The notes under the pieces are model-generated. The model did no database searches. It was not told where the DNA came from and saw nothing but the letters and a program-made list of their open reading frames with translations. This document shows positions 18,835 through 26,999 of a stretch of DNA of 64,000 bases, one piece after another; the first letter of the stretch is position 1; each line of letters opens with the position of its first letter. Source of the stretch: Caenispirillum bisanense (GTDB lineage: Bacteria; Pseudomonadota; Alphaproteobacteria; Rhodospirillales; Rhodospirillaceae); assembly GCF_039523075.1 (NCBI RefSeq), contig NZ_BAAAEP010000014.1, positions 19,379 to 83,378 of the forward strand. The letters are read 5' to 3'. The position numbers and the translations under genes were made by a program.

Positions 18835-19239
18835 TCAGTTCACGCCGGCGCCGAGGCGGACGTAGCGGTTGCCGTCGCGCAGGGTGCCCGGCTGCCAGCT
18901 GTCGGACACCTCGGCCACCGCCGGGGCGTCGTCGCCGCCGCCGACCGGGGTCTGCACCAGGCGGTAATAGGTGCCGTGGTCGTTGCTGAAGCCCGGCGCC
19001 CACACGTCGCTGGTTTCCACCTTCAGGGTGGAGCCGCCGCTGCGGGCGCCTTCCACCAGCACATGGCGGACATAGGTGCCGTCGCCGTTGTTGAGGAAGC
19101 CGGGGCGCCAGGTGTCGCTGACTTCGGTGCGCAATTCGGCCGCCTGGGCGGAGGCGGGGGTGACGAGGCCAAGGCCGGCGCCGAGGGTGAGGGCGGCGGC
19201 GGCAAGGGCGGCGGAGCGGAACAGGGTCTTGCTGGTCAT
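18835..19239 (-). CDS. Exported RSDxWxPG-repeat protein, paralog C
   Basis: 134 residues. Signal peptide (1-32, ending SAQA). Three diverged repeats follow: EVSDTWRPGF...GDGTY, ETSDVWAPGF...HGTYY and EVSDSWQPGT...GNRY. The Arg of RSD is replaced by Val or Thr, but Ser-Asp-x-Trp and Pro-Gly are invariant. It is the only member facing the TetR gene, and its upstream region carries two copies of a TetR-like operator, so it is the most likely regulated member. Confidence 0.82.
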   Translation of the reverse strand: MTSKTLFRSAALAAAALTLGAGLGLVTPASAQAAELRTEVSDTWRPGFLNNGDGTYVRHVLVEGARSGGSTLKVETSDVWAPGFSNDHGTYYRLVQTPVGGGDDAPAVAEVSDSWQPGTLRDGNRYVRLGAGVN

Positions 19240-19276
19240 GTCGGATCTCCCGATCTTGGGCTTGGGGATCAGCGAA

Positions 19277-19357
19277 ACTAAACGGTGCAGTTCGCTGCGG
19301 TGATCCCTATGTACGCCCTGCCGACGACCTTTGCAAGATCAAACTGAACCGTTTAGT
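19277..19357. promoter_or_regulatory. Two 15-bp palindromic operators between paralog C and tetR
   Basis: ACTGAACCGTTTAGT (19343-19357) is a palindrome around a central base apart from one position in each half. ACTAAACGGTGCAGT (19277-19291) matches the same ACTRAAC-S-GTTYAGT pattern with one mismatch. They lie 66 bp apart, within the divergent intergenic region (19240-19492) between repeat gene C and the TetR gene. Their size and symmetry are typical of TetR/AcrR operators. Binding by the adjacent TetR and autoregulation are inferred. Confidence 0.65.
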
Positions 19358-19492
19358 ATCGTGATTGGGTCGGCCGCGTCCGGCGGGGTATCCTCCGCCC
19401 GCCCGCAGCGTTGGAAAGTCAGCACCTTTGAGCCATTCTGGCGGCCGGGCCGGGTGCCCTTCACAAGCCTGTTACCGCCTGAGGACCGACCG

Positions 19493-20143
19493 ATGACCGA
19501 CACCCCTTCCCGCCCGCCCTGCACCGCGCCGCCCTGTCCGCCGGAGGGGCGGTCGGCGCGCAAGCGGCGCCAGATCCTGGACGCGGCGCGGGCGCTGTTC
19601 ACCGAACACGGCTTCGCCGCCACCAGCGTCGACATGGTGGTGGAGCGGGCGGGGGTGTCGAAGCCCACCCTCTACGGCCACTTCGGCGGCAAGAACGAGC
19701 TGTTCGCGGCGGTGGTGCAGGCGCAGGCCGAGGACTTCGCCGCCCACAGCTGCGAGATCGCCCACCTGCCGCCGCCCGAGGGCCTGCGGGCGCTCGGCAG
19801 CATGTACCTCGACATGGTGACGGGGCCGGAGGCGGTGCAGATGCTGCGGGCGGTGGTGGCGGAAGGACACAAGTTTCCCGACATCGCCGAAACCTTCTAC
19901 GCCGCCGGCCCGGCCCGCACCCACGGCATGGTGGAATGCTACCTGCGCGAACAGCACGAGCGCGGCGCCCTGCATGTGCCCAACCCCCACATGGCGGCGG
20001 GCCTGTTCCTCGGCATGCTGCGGGTGGTGTTCTATCGCGCCGTCTTCGGCCTGGCGCTGGAAGCCCTCTGCCGCGACGCCGTGCTGGAGGAATCGGTGCG
20101 GGTGATGCTGGCCGGCTACGCCCCTCAGCCGCAGCGGGAATAG
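19493..20143 (+). CDS. TetR/AcrR family transcriptional regulator
   Basis: 216 residues from ATG 19493. A 20-residue Pro-rich lead is followed by the TetR helix-turn-helix: RRQILDAARALFTEHGFAATSVDMVVERAGVSKPTLYGHFGGKNELF (quoted here only as a landmark region, about residues 25-71). The ligand-binding domain (75-216) resembles the AcrR-like class. It probably represses itself and the divergent repeat-protein gene through the two operators at 19277-19357. The last 19 bases overlap the end of the convergent nrdJ gene. Confidence 0.9.
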   Translation: MTDTPSRPPCTAPPCPPEGRSARKRRQILDAARALFTEHGFAATSVDMVVERAGVSKPTLYGHFGGKNELFAAVVQAQAEDFAAHSCEIAHLPPPEGLRALGSMYLDMVTGPEAVQMLRAVVAEGHKFPDIAETFYAAGPARTHGMVECYLREQHERGALHVPNPHMAAGLFLGMLRVVFYRAVFGLALEALCRDAVLEESVRVMLAGYAPQPQRE

Positions 20144-23100
20144 CCGCAGGCGGTGCAGGTGTCGCAGCCTTCCTGCCGCAGCAGGGCCGCCTGGCCGCAC
20201 TTGGGGCAGCTGCGCAGGCGCGGCGTCTCGCCGTCGCGCCGAGCGGCGGGGCGGGCGTTGTCCTCCACCACCAGGAAACCGATGCGCACCATGTGCGCCT
20301 CGATCACTTCGCCGATGGCGGCCAGGATGGACGGCACATAGCGCCCCTCCATCCAGGCGCCGCCGCGCGGGTCGAACACCGCCTTCAGTTCCTCCACCAC
20401 GAAGCCGACATCGCCGCCGCGCCGGAACACCGCCGAGATCATGCGCGTCAGCGCCACGGTCCAGGCGTAATGCTCCATGTTCTTGGAGTTGATGAACACC
20501 TCGAACGGCCGGCGACGGCCGTGCTCCACCACGTCGTTGACGGTGATGTAGGTGGCGTGGTCGCTCTCCGGCCAGCGCAGCTTGTAGGTGTAGCCGGGCA
20601 GGGCGGCAGGGCGGGCGGGCGGCGGCGTCAGGGTTTCCGCCGCCAGCGCCGCCGGAGTCGCGGCCGGCTCTCCGGTGGCGGTGGCGGGGGCGGCGGTCGA
20701 GTCGCGGACCGGCTCCAGCACCGCGCCGGTGACGGCATTGGGGCGGTAGGTGGTGCAGCCCTTGCACCCGAGGTCATAAGCCTGGCGGTAGACGTCCTGG
20801 AAGGCGTCGAAGGAGATGTCTTCGGGCACGTTGATGGTCTTGCTGATGCCGCTGTCGATGTAGGTCTGCACCGCCGCCTGCATCACCAGATGGTCGCGCG
20901 GCGCCAGGTCCATGGCGGTGACGAAGGCCGGCGGTAGCGGCGCCGTTTCCCCCTTCAGGGCCCGGAACAGCCGCCAGGCGTAGTCGGCGACGGTTTCCTC
21001 GCGGCGGCTGCCGTCGGGCATCAGCACCCGGCGGGTGTAGGTGAAGCTGAACACCGGCTCCAGCCCCGACGAGACGTTGTCGGCGAACAGCGAGATCGTG
21101 CCGGTGGGGGCAATGGAGGTCAGCAGCCCGTTGCGCAGGCCGTGGGCGGCGATGGCCTCGCGCACGTCGGCATCCAGCGCCTGCGCCGCCGGGCTGGCGA
21201 GGTAGCGGTCGCGGTCGAACAGCGGGAACGGCCCCTTCTCCGCCGCCAGCTCGGCGGAGGCGAGGTAGGCCGCCCGCCGCAGCCGCGCCAGCCACGACTC
21301 GGTCAGCCGCACCGCCTCGGCGCTGCCATAGCGGGCGCCGCACAGGATGAGGGCATCGGCCAGCCCGGTGACGCCCAGCCCGATCCGCCGCTTGGTCTCC
21401 GCCTCCGTCCGTTGCTGCGGCAGCGGGTAGTTGGAGATGTCGATGACCGCATCCAGCATCCGCACCGCCACCCGCACCCGCGCCTCCAGCCGCTCCAGGT
21501 CGAGCGCCGCCTCGGCCTCGAACGGCCGCTCCACCAGCCGCGCCAGATTGACCGACCCGAGCAGGCAGGTGCCGTAGGCGGGCAGGGGTTGCTCGCCACA
21601 GTTGTGGGCGACCAGGCCGTTGGCATCGAAGGCATTGGGTCCCGGAACTCGCACGTCGTAGACCGGCGCCTCGCCGGCCGGCAGCACGGCGGCGACGGTG
21701 GCGAAGAAGCGCGGCCGGTTGGGCGCCCGGCAGTAGGCCGCCAGCGCCGCTTGCAGCCGGGTGCGCTTGGCGGTGTCGGCAAAGCCGACCTGTTCGGCGA
21801 AGCGAACGAGGCTGGCCCCGCTCACCACCAGTTCATGATCGGCGTTGCAGGCAAAGGCGCGGCGGCCGCCCTTGCCATCGGGCAACAGGCGGGTGCCGGC
21901 GGCCCGGCGATCGCGGTAGAGGGTGGACACGATGCCGAAGCGCAGCAGCATCCGTTGGACGGTGGCGAGCAGACCGGCGTCGCTCTGCGCCAGGCGGATG
22001 CTGACGCCCTTGCCCTGTCGCCCCTGCACGCTGCCGTCGCTGTCGAACAGGCCGCGCAGCAGGCCGCGTTGAAAGGCGCTGCTGGCCCGCTCCATGGCGG
22101 CGGTGATGGTCTTGCGGCCGGGCGCCATGCCGTAGTCATGTGCCAGATGGCGCACGGCGCCGAGCACCAGCCGCCGCTCCGGCCGGCCGGAGACGCTCTG
22201 CCAGCCGGCGAAGTCGGCCCGGTGCGGCAGGCTGTGAGCCGCTTCCAGCGCCGCCGCCATGATGCCGCCGCTGCCCTCCGCCGGGGCCGCCTGATCGGGG
22301 CGGACCCAGACGCTCAGCACGGCCTTGTCGGTTTTCAGCGTACCATCGCCGATGAGCAGGCCGAGCAGGTAGCCCTCCTCCGCCGTGCCCGTGCCGCCCC
22401 AGTCGGCGGCCCCCGGGCGGTGGTCGTGCAGGCGCAGGCGGTCGCCGGGTTCCAGTTCGCCCGCCGCCCGCCAGGTGCCGTCGGCCAGCTGCAGCCGATG
22501 GTCGGGTGTCAGCGTCAGGGCCGGGCCCTCGCGGGTCATCAGCCGCACCACCGCACGCACGCCGGTGGGGAAGAAGCCTTCGGGGCCGGAGGCGACGGCG
22601 GCGCCGTCCACCAGGGCGGTGAACGGCTGGCCCACCAGGTCCCCCACCATGCGCGGGCCGGCGGCGGTGCTCACCCAGGTGTCGGCGGTGACGCAGGGGT
22701 TGGTCGCAATGATCTCTTCCGCATAGGACAGCGGGTTCAGGGTGTTGATGCGGTCGATGAAGACGACGCCCGGCTCCGCCACGTCGTATGTGGCCTGCAT
22801 GATGCGCGTCCACAGGTCGCGGGCGCGCAGGGTGCGCCAGGTGCGGCCGCCGAATACCAGCGGCCAGTCGGCGTCTTCCCGCACCGCCGTCATGAAGGCA
22901 TCGGTCACCAGCACCGACAGGTTGAACATGCGCAGGCGGGCGGGGTCGCGCTTGGCGTCGACGAAGTCCTCAATGTCCGGATGGTCGCAGCGCAGGGTGG
23001 CCATCATGGCGCCGCGCCGGCTGCCGGCCGACATGATGGTGCGGCACATGGCGTCCCACACGTCCATGAAGCTGACCGGGCCGGAGGCATCGGAGTCCAC

Positions 23101-23493
23101 GCCGCGCACCGGCGCTCCCCGCGGCCGCAGGGTGGAGAAGTCGTAGCCGATGCCGCCGCCCTGCTGCATGGTCAGCGCCGCTTCGCGCAGGTGGGCGAAG
23201 ATCGAGCCCATGTCGTCGTCGATGCGGCCCATGACGAAGCAGTTGAACAGCGTCACCCGCCGCCCGGTGCCGGCGCCGGCCAGGATGCGGCCGGCGGGCA
23301 GCACCACGAAATCGGCCATGGCCTCGGCATAGCGCTGTCGCCACAGGTCGGCATCGGCCTCGCCGGCGGCCAGCGCCGTCGCCACCCGCTGCCAGGTGTC
23401 CGCCACCGTCTTGTCCACAGGAGTGCCGTCGGCCGTCTTCTGCCGGTACTTCATGTCCCAGATCTGCTGGGCGATGCCGGAGGGGTCGAGCAT
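20125..23493 (-). CDS. nrdJ: Adenosylcobalamin-dependent ribonucleotide reductase with intein
   Basis: 1122 residues as translated, about 757 after intein removal. This is a class II enzyme reducing ribonucleotides for DNA synthesis with B12 as radical source. Landmarks: FNCFV (Cys85, first redox Cys), QGGGIGYDFSTLRPRG, SRRGAMMATL, the catalytic segment NP-C-GEQPLP, TCLLGSVNLARL, PTGTISL, and a C-terminal tail with CPKCG and CTACG zinc/redox cysteines. The intein sits between Pro266 and the catalytic Cys of CGEQ, so only spliced protein can be active. ATG 23493 is chosen, with GGAG seven bases upstream. The 3' end overlaps tetR by 19 bp. Confidence 0.95.
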   Translation of the reverse strand: MLDPSGIAQQIWDMKYRQKTADGTPVDKTVADTWQRVATALAAGEADADLWRQRYAEAMADFVVLPAGRILAGAGTGRRVTLFNCFVMGRIDDDMGSIFAHLREAALTMQQGGGIGYDFSTLRPRGAPVRGVDSDASGPVSFMDVWDAMCRTIMSAGSRRGAMMATLRCDHPDIEDFVDAKRDPARLRMFNLSVLVTDAFMTAVREDADWPLVFGGRTWRTLRARDLWTRIMQATYDVAEPGVVFIDRINTLNPLSYAEEIIATNPCVTADTWVSTAAGPRMVGDLVGQPFTALVDGAAVASGPEGFFPTGVRAVVRLMTREGPALTLTPDHRLQLADGTWRAAGELEPGDRLRLHDHRPGAADWGGTGTAEEGYLLGLLIGDGTLKTDKAVLSVWVRPDQAAPAEGSGGIMAAALEAAHSLPHRADFAGWQSVSGRPERRLVLGAVRHLAHDYGMAPGRKTITAAMERASSAFQRGLLRGLFDSDGSVQGRQGKGVSIRLAQSDAGLLATVQRMLLRFGIVSTLYRDRRAAGTRLLPDGKGGRRAFACNADHELVVSGASLVRFAEQVGFADTAKRTRLQAALAAYCRAPNRPRFFATVAAVLPAGEAPVYDVRVPGPNAFDANGLVAHNCGEQPLPAYGTCLLGSVNLARLVERPFEAEAALDLERLEARVRVAVRMLDAVIDISNYPLPQQRTEAETKRRIGLGVTGLADALILCGARYGSAEAVRLTESWLARLRRAAYLASAELAAEKGPFPLFDRDRYLASPAAQALDADVREAIAAHGLRNGLLTSIAPTGTISLFADNVSSGLEPVFSFTYTRRVLMPDGSRREETVADYAWRLFRALKGETAPLPPAFVTAMDLAPRDHLVMQAAVQTYIDSGISKTINVPEDISFDAFQDVYRQAYDLGCKGCTTYRPNAVTGAVLEPVRDSTAAPATATGEPAATPAALAAETLTPPPARPAALPGYTYKLRWPESDHATYITVNDVVEHGRRRPFEVFINSKNMEHYAWTVALTRMISAVFRRGGDVGFVVEELKAVFDPRGGAWMEGRYVPSILAAIGEVIEAHMVRIGFLVVEDNARPAARRDGETPRLRSCPKCGQAALLRQEGCDTCTACGYSRCG
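21601..22695 (-). mobile_element. Intein with LAGLIDADG homing endonuclease inside nrdJ
   Basis: 365 residues. Splicing block A starts at Cys1 (CVTADTWVST), block B has the TxxH motif (TPDH near 63-66), and the C-terminal blocks are VYDVRVPGPNAFDANG and LVAHN, ending His-Asn before Cys+1 of the extein (CGEQ). The middle carries two dodecapeptide motifs of a LAGLIDADG (DOD) endonuclease, YLLGLLIGDGT (about 109-119) and LLRGLFDSDGS (about 212-222), each with its acidic residue. All residues needed for splicing are visible and the frame is intact, so it is probably active. The insertion point equals the catalytic NPCGE site of the reductase, a favoured type of intein site. Confidence 0.93.
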
Positions 23494-23626
23494 CGGCGGC
23501 TCCGTGGCTGGGGGCGGCGGCGGCGGGCCGGCTTCCCGCAAAGGGACGGAATCGCAAGGAGATTCGCCGGTATCGGGAAACAACGATGCGCGCCGGCGTC
23601 TGTTGCGTCAACCCGGCCGAAGGGCG

Positions 23627-23736
23627 CCATCCACAGCCGTCGCAGCGCAGCGACTCGCCAAAGCGTGCGGAGTCGCCGGCTTATCCACCGGCGTCCACAG
23701 GCTGTGGATCAAATCTTCTCCACCGAGTTTTCCACA
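23627..23736. promoter_or_regulatory. Cluster of DnaA-box-like sequences upstream of nrdJ
   Basis: Within 110 bp lie TTATCCACC (23681-23689) and TTTTCCACA (23728-23736), CCATCCACA (23627-23635), and, inverted, TGTGGATCA (23703-23711). Each differs from the consensus TTATCCACA by one or two bases. Most of the cluster is between plsC's stop and nrdJ's start, where nrdJ's promoter must be. DnaA controls nrd genes in other bacteria, so cell-cycle control of nrdJ is a reasonable inference. I see no AT-rich unwinding region suggesting an origin, and no NrdR box. Confidence 0.4.
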
Positions 23737-24482
23737 GGCTGCGCCGGCGTCGGCGGCAGCGTCGCCGCGCCGGCCTCGGCGTTGAGGCGGGCGCAGGCCG
23801 TCTCGATGCGCTCGTGCAGGGTCTGCATGAAGGCCTGCTTGGGCAGACCCGGCGGCAGCGGCGGCAGGAACTCGACGATGATGGTGCCGGGCCGCTTCAG
23901 GAAAGACTGCCGCGGCCAGTAGAGGCCGGAGTTGAGCGCCACCGGCACCACCGGGCGGTCGCTGCGGGCATAGAGGGCGGCGATGCCGGGCTTGTAGGGG
24001 GCGGTGGCGCCGGGCGCGGTGCGGGTGCCTTCGGGGAAGATGACGATCTGCCGCCCCTGGGCCGCCGCCGCGCCGGCCGCCTCGATCATGTGGCGCATGG
24101 CCTTGGCGCCGGCGCTGCGGTCGACGCCGATCATGCCGGCGCGGGCCATGTACCAGCCGACGAAGGGGATGCGCAGAAGCTCCTGCTTCAGGATGTAGAC
24201 CGGGTCCGGCAGCACGCCGTGGAACAGGAAGGTATCCCACGCCGACTGGTGCTTGGCGGCGATGATGCAGCCGCCGTCGGGCGGCAGGGTGTCGCGCCCG
24301 CGCAGTTCGAACCGCAGGCCCACCACCACCCGCGCCAGCCACAGGATGCCGCGCGTCCAGGTGCGGGCGACGCCCTTGACGGCATCGCGGCCCATGGCCA
24401 GGGCAGGCAGGGCGCCAAGGCACAGCACGGCCGTCCACGACAGCCACAGCACGTTGAACAGAAGCGAGCGGAGGAAGATCAC
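23709..24482 (-). CDS. plsC: Lysophospholipid acyltransferase (1-acylglycerol-3-phosphate O-acyltransferase)
   Basis: 257 residues starting with GTG at 24482, which overlaps the TGA of the preceding YdcF-like gene (GTGA). Motifs in order: an N-terminal membrane helix, catalytic HQSAWD (HxxxxD), a VGWYMARAGMIGVDR segment, and FPEGTR, which binds the glycerol phosphate. It makes phosphatidic acid at the inner membrane. The overlap with the YdcF-like gene and the nearby ftsEX point to an envelope-biogenesis operon, ftsE-ftsX-ydcF-plsC. Confidence 0.93.
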   Translation of the reverse strand: MIFLRSLLFNVLWLSWTAVLCLGALPALAMGRDAVKGVARTWTRGILWLARVVVGLRFELRGRDTLPPDGGCIIAAKHQSAWDTFLFHGVLPDPVYILKQELLRIPFVGWYMARAGMIGVDRSAGAKAMRHMIEAAGAAAAQGRQIVIFPEGTRTAPGATAPYKPGIAALYARSDRPVVPVALNSGLYWPRQSFLKRPGTIIVEFLPPLPPGLPKQAFMQTLHERIETACARLNAEAGAATLPPTPAQPVENSVEKI

Positions 24483-25186
24483 GACGTGGAGCGTCCTTCT
24501 GCGGCAGGGGCGGCGCGGCGCGGGGCGAAGTCCTCGGACAGCAGGTGGCGCAGCGTGCCCGCAAGGTACTTGGTGTATTCGCTGGCGATGAGCAGGGTGG
24601 TGCCGGGCCACCGCCACCAGTCGCTCTGGCGCACGGTTTCCGGGAACACCGGGTGCGGCACGATGGTGATGTGCGGCATGGCGCGGCGGAATTCCATCAG
24701 GCTGCGGCGCATGTGATAGCCGGCGGTTACCAGCCGCAGGGAGGCGAAGCCGTTCTCCTCCATGAAGACGGCGGTCTCGATGGCATTGCCGATGGTGTCG
24801 GCGGCGACGGTGCCCAGTTCGATGCGCCCGGCCAGCGCCGGCGGCAGCTCGTCGGGCACGTTGGGGGTGCCCTTCATGATGGCGGTCAGGTTGAGGTCGC
24901 GGTGGACGCCGGAAATGAACAGCATGCGGGCGCGGTCGCGCTGCAGCAGGTCGAAGCCGGTGCGCACCCGCTCCGACCCGCCGGTCAGCACGACGATGAC
25001 GTCGGTGATGGTGTCCGGGTCGGCGACGTGATCGGGGATGTCGGCGGCATACCACACCAGCCCGGCCAGCCAGGCCGTCGCCAGCACGAGGATGATGCCG
25101 AGGCCGCTCCACAGGGTGCGCAGCAGCCGCCGCAGCAGCGGCCGGCGGCGTGGTGGCGGAGGAACGGCGGCGGGTCCGGCTGTCAT
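24479..25186 (-). CDS. YdcF family (DUF218) membrane protein
   Basis: 235 residues. One N-terminal membrane anchor (about 25-48) is followed by a Rossmann-like DUF218 domain: DVIVVLTGGSERVRTGFDLL, a LFISGVH strand, a central TIGNAIETAVFMEENG with Asn and Glu, and LVTAGYHMRRS. Relatives (YdcF, ElyC/YcbC, SanA) have roles in envelope polysaccharide or lipid-carrier metabolism, but the reaction is not established. It starts 12 bp after ftsX and overlaps plsC by 4 bp. Confidence 0.88.
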   Translation of the reverse strand: MTAGPAAVPPPPRRRPLLRRLLRTLWSGLGIILVLATAWLAGLVWYAADIPDHVADPDTITDVIVVLTGGSERVRTGFDLLQRDRARMLFISGVHRDLNLTAIMKGTPNVPDELPPALAGRIELGTVAADTIGNAIETAVFMEENGFASLRLVTAGYHMRRSLMEFRRAMPHITIVPHPVFPETVRQSDWWRWPGTTLLIASEYTKYLAGTLRHLLSEDFAPRRAAPAAEGRSTS

Positions 25187-25198
25187 GGCGGCCCGCCG

Positions 25199-26107
25199 CT
25201 ACAGCATGCGGCGCAGCGACCGGCGCACGGTCACCCGCGCCGTCACCAGCGCCAGCAGCGCCGCCGAGGCCGGCACCAGGGCGAGCGAGATCCAGCCGAG
25301 GAAGCCGAGGTGGAAGGGCGGCAGGAAGCCCTGGTCGAGATCCTTCGACAGCCAGGCGATGCCCATGAGCGCCGGAATCGCCACCACCAGCCCGATCAGG
25401 CCGCCTTCCAGCGTCCACCCCACCATGCGGGCGGCGAACTGCTGGGCGATGTAGCGGTCGTGGGCGCCGATCAGGTGCAGCACCTCGATCTGGCTGCGGT
25501 GGACCTCCAGCCCCAGGCGGGTGGCGTGGATGACCGTGGCGGCCAGCGCCGCCGCCACCAGACCGACCACCAGCATGCCGAGCAGTGACAGCCCTTCGGC
25601 CAGGCTGATGATGCTCGCCAGCCAGACCTGATGGTCGTCGAGGGTGGCGCCGGGAACGGTGTCGCGCAGGGCGCGGCCGAGGGCGGCGAGGTCGGGGCGG
25701 GCGCCATCGGCGATCTGCACGTCGATCAGGCGCGGCAGCGGCAGGTCGCGCACCAGGTCGGAACTGCCGAGCCACGGCTCCAGCAGGCCGACCAGCTGGC
25801 TTTCCTCCAGCGGCCGGGCGACCACGATGTAGGACTGCTGGCGCAGGATGGTCAGCGTCTGCTCCACCCGGCGGTCGGTCTCGGCGCGGGCGGCGGCGGC
25901 GTCGGAGCCGGCCACCGGCACGATCTGCACCGTCACCGTGCCGGCCACGTCGCGCCGCCAGTCGTCCAGCACGCTGCCGATGGCCAGCGCCGCCGCCAGG
26001 GCCAGCACCGCCAGGAACACCATGATCGCCACCAGCCACGGCAGGTAGCGGCCGGTGGAGTCGGCGCTGATCGGCAGGTCGGAGCGCGGCTGGAAGAACG
26101 GGATCAT
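25199..26107 (-). CDS. ftsX: Cell division protein FtsX
   Basis: 302 residues, the usual length. Four membrane segments: one near residues 25-48, a periplasmic domain of about 110 residues, then three near 165-190, 220-245 and 270-295. The cytoplasmic loop RLGLEVHRSQIEVLHLIGAHDRYIAQQF is the FtsX signature. With FtsE it forms the complex that activates peptidoglycan hydrolases at the septum. It starts 2 bp after ftsE. Confidence 0.95.
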   Translation of the reverse strand: MIPFFQPRSDLPISADSTGRYLPWLVAIMVFLAVLALAAALAIGSVLDDWRRDVAGTVTVQIVPVAGSDAAAARAETDRRVEQTLTILRQQSYIVVARPLEESQLVGLLEPWLGSSDLVRDLPLPRLIDVQIADGARPDLAALGRALRDTVPGATLDDHQVWLASIISLAEGLSLLGMLVVGLVAAALAATVIHATRLGLEVHRSQIEVLHLIGAHDRYIAQQFAARMVGWTLEGGLIGLVVAIPALMGIAWLSKDLDQGFLPPFHLGFLGWISLALVPASAALLALVTARVTVRRSLRRML

Positions 26108-26109
26108 GG

Positions 26110-26868
26110 TCAGCCGAGTCTCCCCTCGCCCAGGGCCTGCGGGAAGGTCTCGGCGGTGGCGTGCTCGGCCTCGGCCAGCGGCGGCAGCACGCTCAGGCGG
26201 CCGGCTTCCAGGTGCAGGCGAGGGAAGGCGAAGCGGCGCACCAGCGCCTCGTTGTGGGTGGCGATGACGACCGAGGTGCCGAGGCGGTTCAGTTCGGCGA
26301 ACAGGTGCAGCAGGCGGAAGGCGATGCGGTCGTCGACGTTGCCGGTCGGCTCGTCGGCCACCAGCACGTCGGGGCGGTTGATGACGGCGCGCGCGATGGC
26401 GACGCGCTGCTTCTGGCCGCCCGACAGGGTGGGGGGCTTGGCGTGCAGGTGATCGGCCAGCCCGACCCAGGCCAGCAGTTCCGGCACGTGCTTGTGGATG
26501 TCCGACTCCGACACGCCGGCGACCCGCAGCGGCAGGGCGACGTTGTCGAGGGCGCTGAGGTGATCGAGCAGGCGGAAATCCTGGAACACCACCCCCAGCC
26601 GGCGGCGGATGGGCGGCAGTTCGTCGCGCGCCATGGCGGTGACGTCGCCGCCGAAGATGGAAATGAGGCCGCGCGACGGCCGCCGCGCCAGATAAAGCAG
26701 CGACAGCAGCGACGTCTTGCCCGCCCCCGACGGGCCGGTCAGGAAGTGGAACGAGCCGCGCCGCAGCGTGAAGGTGACGTCCTGCAGCACCTCCGGCCCG
26801 TTGCCGTAGCGCAGTCCGACGCTCTCGAAGCGGACGACGGCGTCCGCGGTATCCGGGGAAGTCCGCAC
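26110..26868 (-). CDS. ftsE: Cell division ATP-binding protein FtsE
   Basis: 252 residues from GTG 26868, preceded by GAGGAA. Walker A GPSGAGKTS, Q-loop VFQDFRLL, signature LSGGQKQR, Walker B VLVADEPTGNVD and H-loop ATHNE are all intact. The FtsE-typical FQDFRLLDHL segment distinguishes it from other lipoprotein-release ATPases. The C-terminal tail is about 25 residues longer than usual. It heads the ftsE-ftsX-ydcF-plsC run and is divergent from the zinc-ribbon gene. Confidence 0.95.
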   Translation of the reverse strand: MRTSPDTADAVVRFESVGLRYGNGPEVLQDVTFTLRRGSFHFLTGPSGAGKTSLLSLLYLARRPSRGLISIFGGDVTAMARDELPPIRRRLGVVFQDFRLLDHLSALDNVALPLRVAGVSESDIHKHVPELLAWVGLADHLHAKPPTLSGGQKQRVAIARAVINRPDVLVADEPTGNVDDRIAFRLLHLFAELNRLGTSVVIATHNEALVRRFAFPRLHLEAGRLSVLPPLAEAEHATAETFPQALGEGRLG

Positions 26869-26938
26869 CGTTTCCTCACCTTTGCCGGCCCGCAGGTTTA
26901 CATGGGCCGGCGGCTGCCGTCCAGCGGACGGGTCGTGC

Positions 26939-26967
26939 TTGTGTTGATAACCCGCAAGTCCTATAAG
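26939..26967 (+). promoter_or_regulatory. Predicted sigma-70 promoter of the zinc-ribbon gene
   Basis: TTGTGT (26939-26944) and TATAAG (26962-26967) with a 17-bp spacer lie 33 bp before the ATG at 27000. It sits in an A/T-richer stretch of the divergent ftsE/zinc-ribbon intergenic region. Confidence 0.5.
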
Positions 26968-26999
26968 TATCAGAGCTTTTTGCAAGACAAGCAGAACGG

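Noticed and set aside
23494..23708. Cobalamin riboswitch ahead of the B12-dependent reductase
   Set aside because: Looked for the conserved B12-box elements in the nrdJ leader and saw none.
23627..23736. Replication origin at the DnaA-box cluster
   Set aside because: No AT-rich unwinding region and no dnaA, parAB, hemE or similar origin-linked genes nearby.
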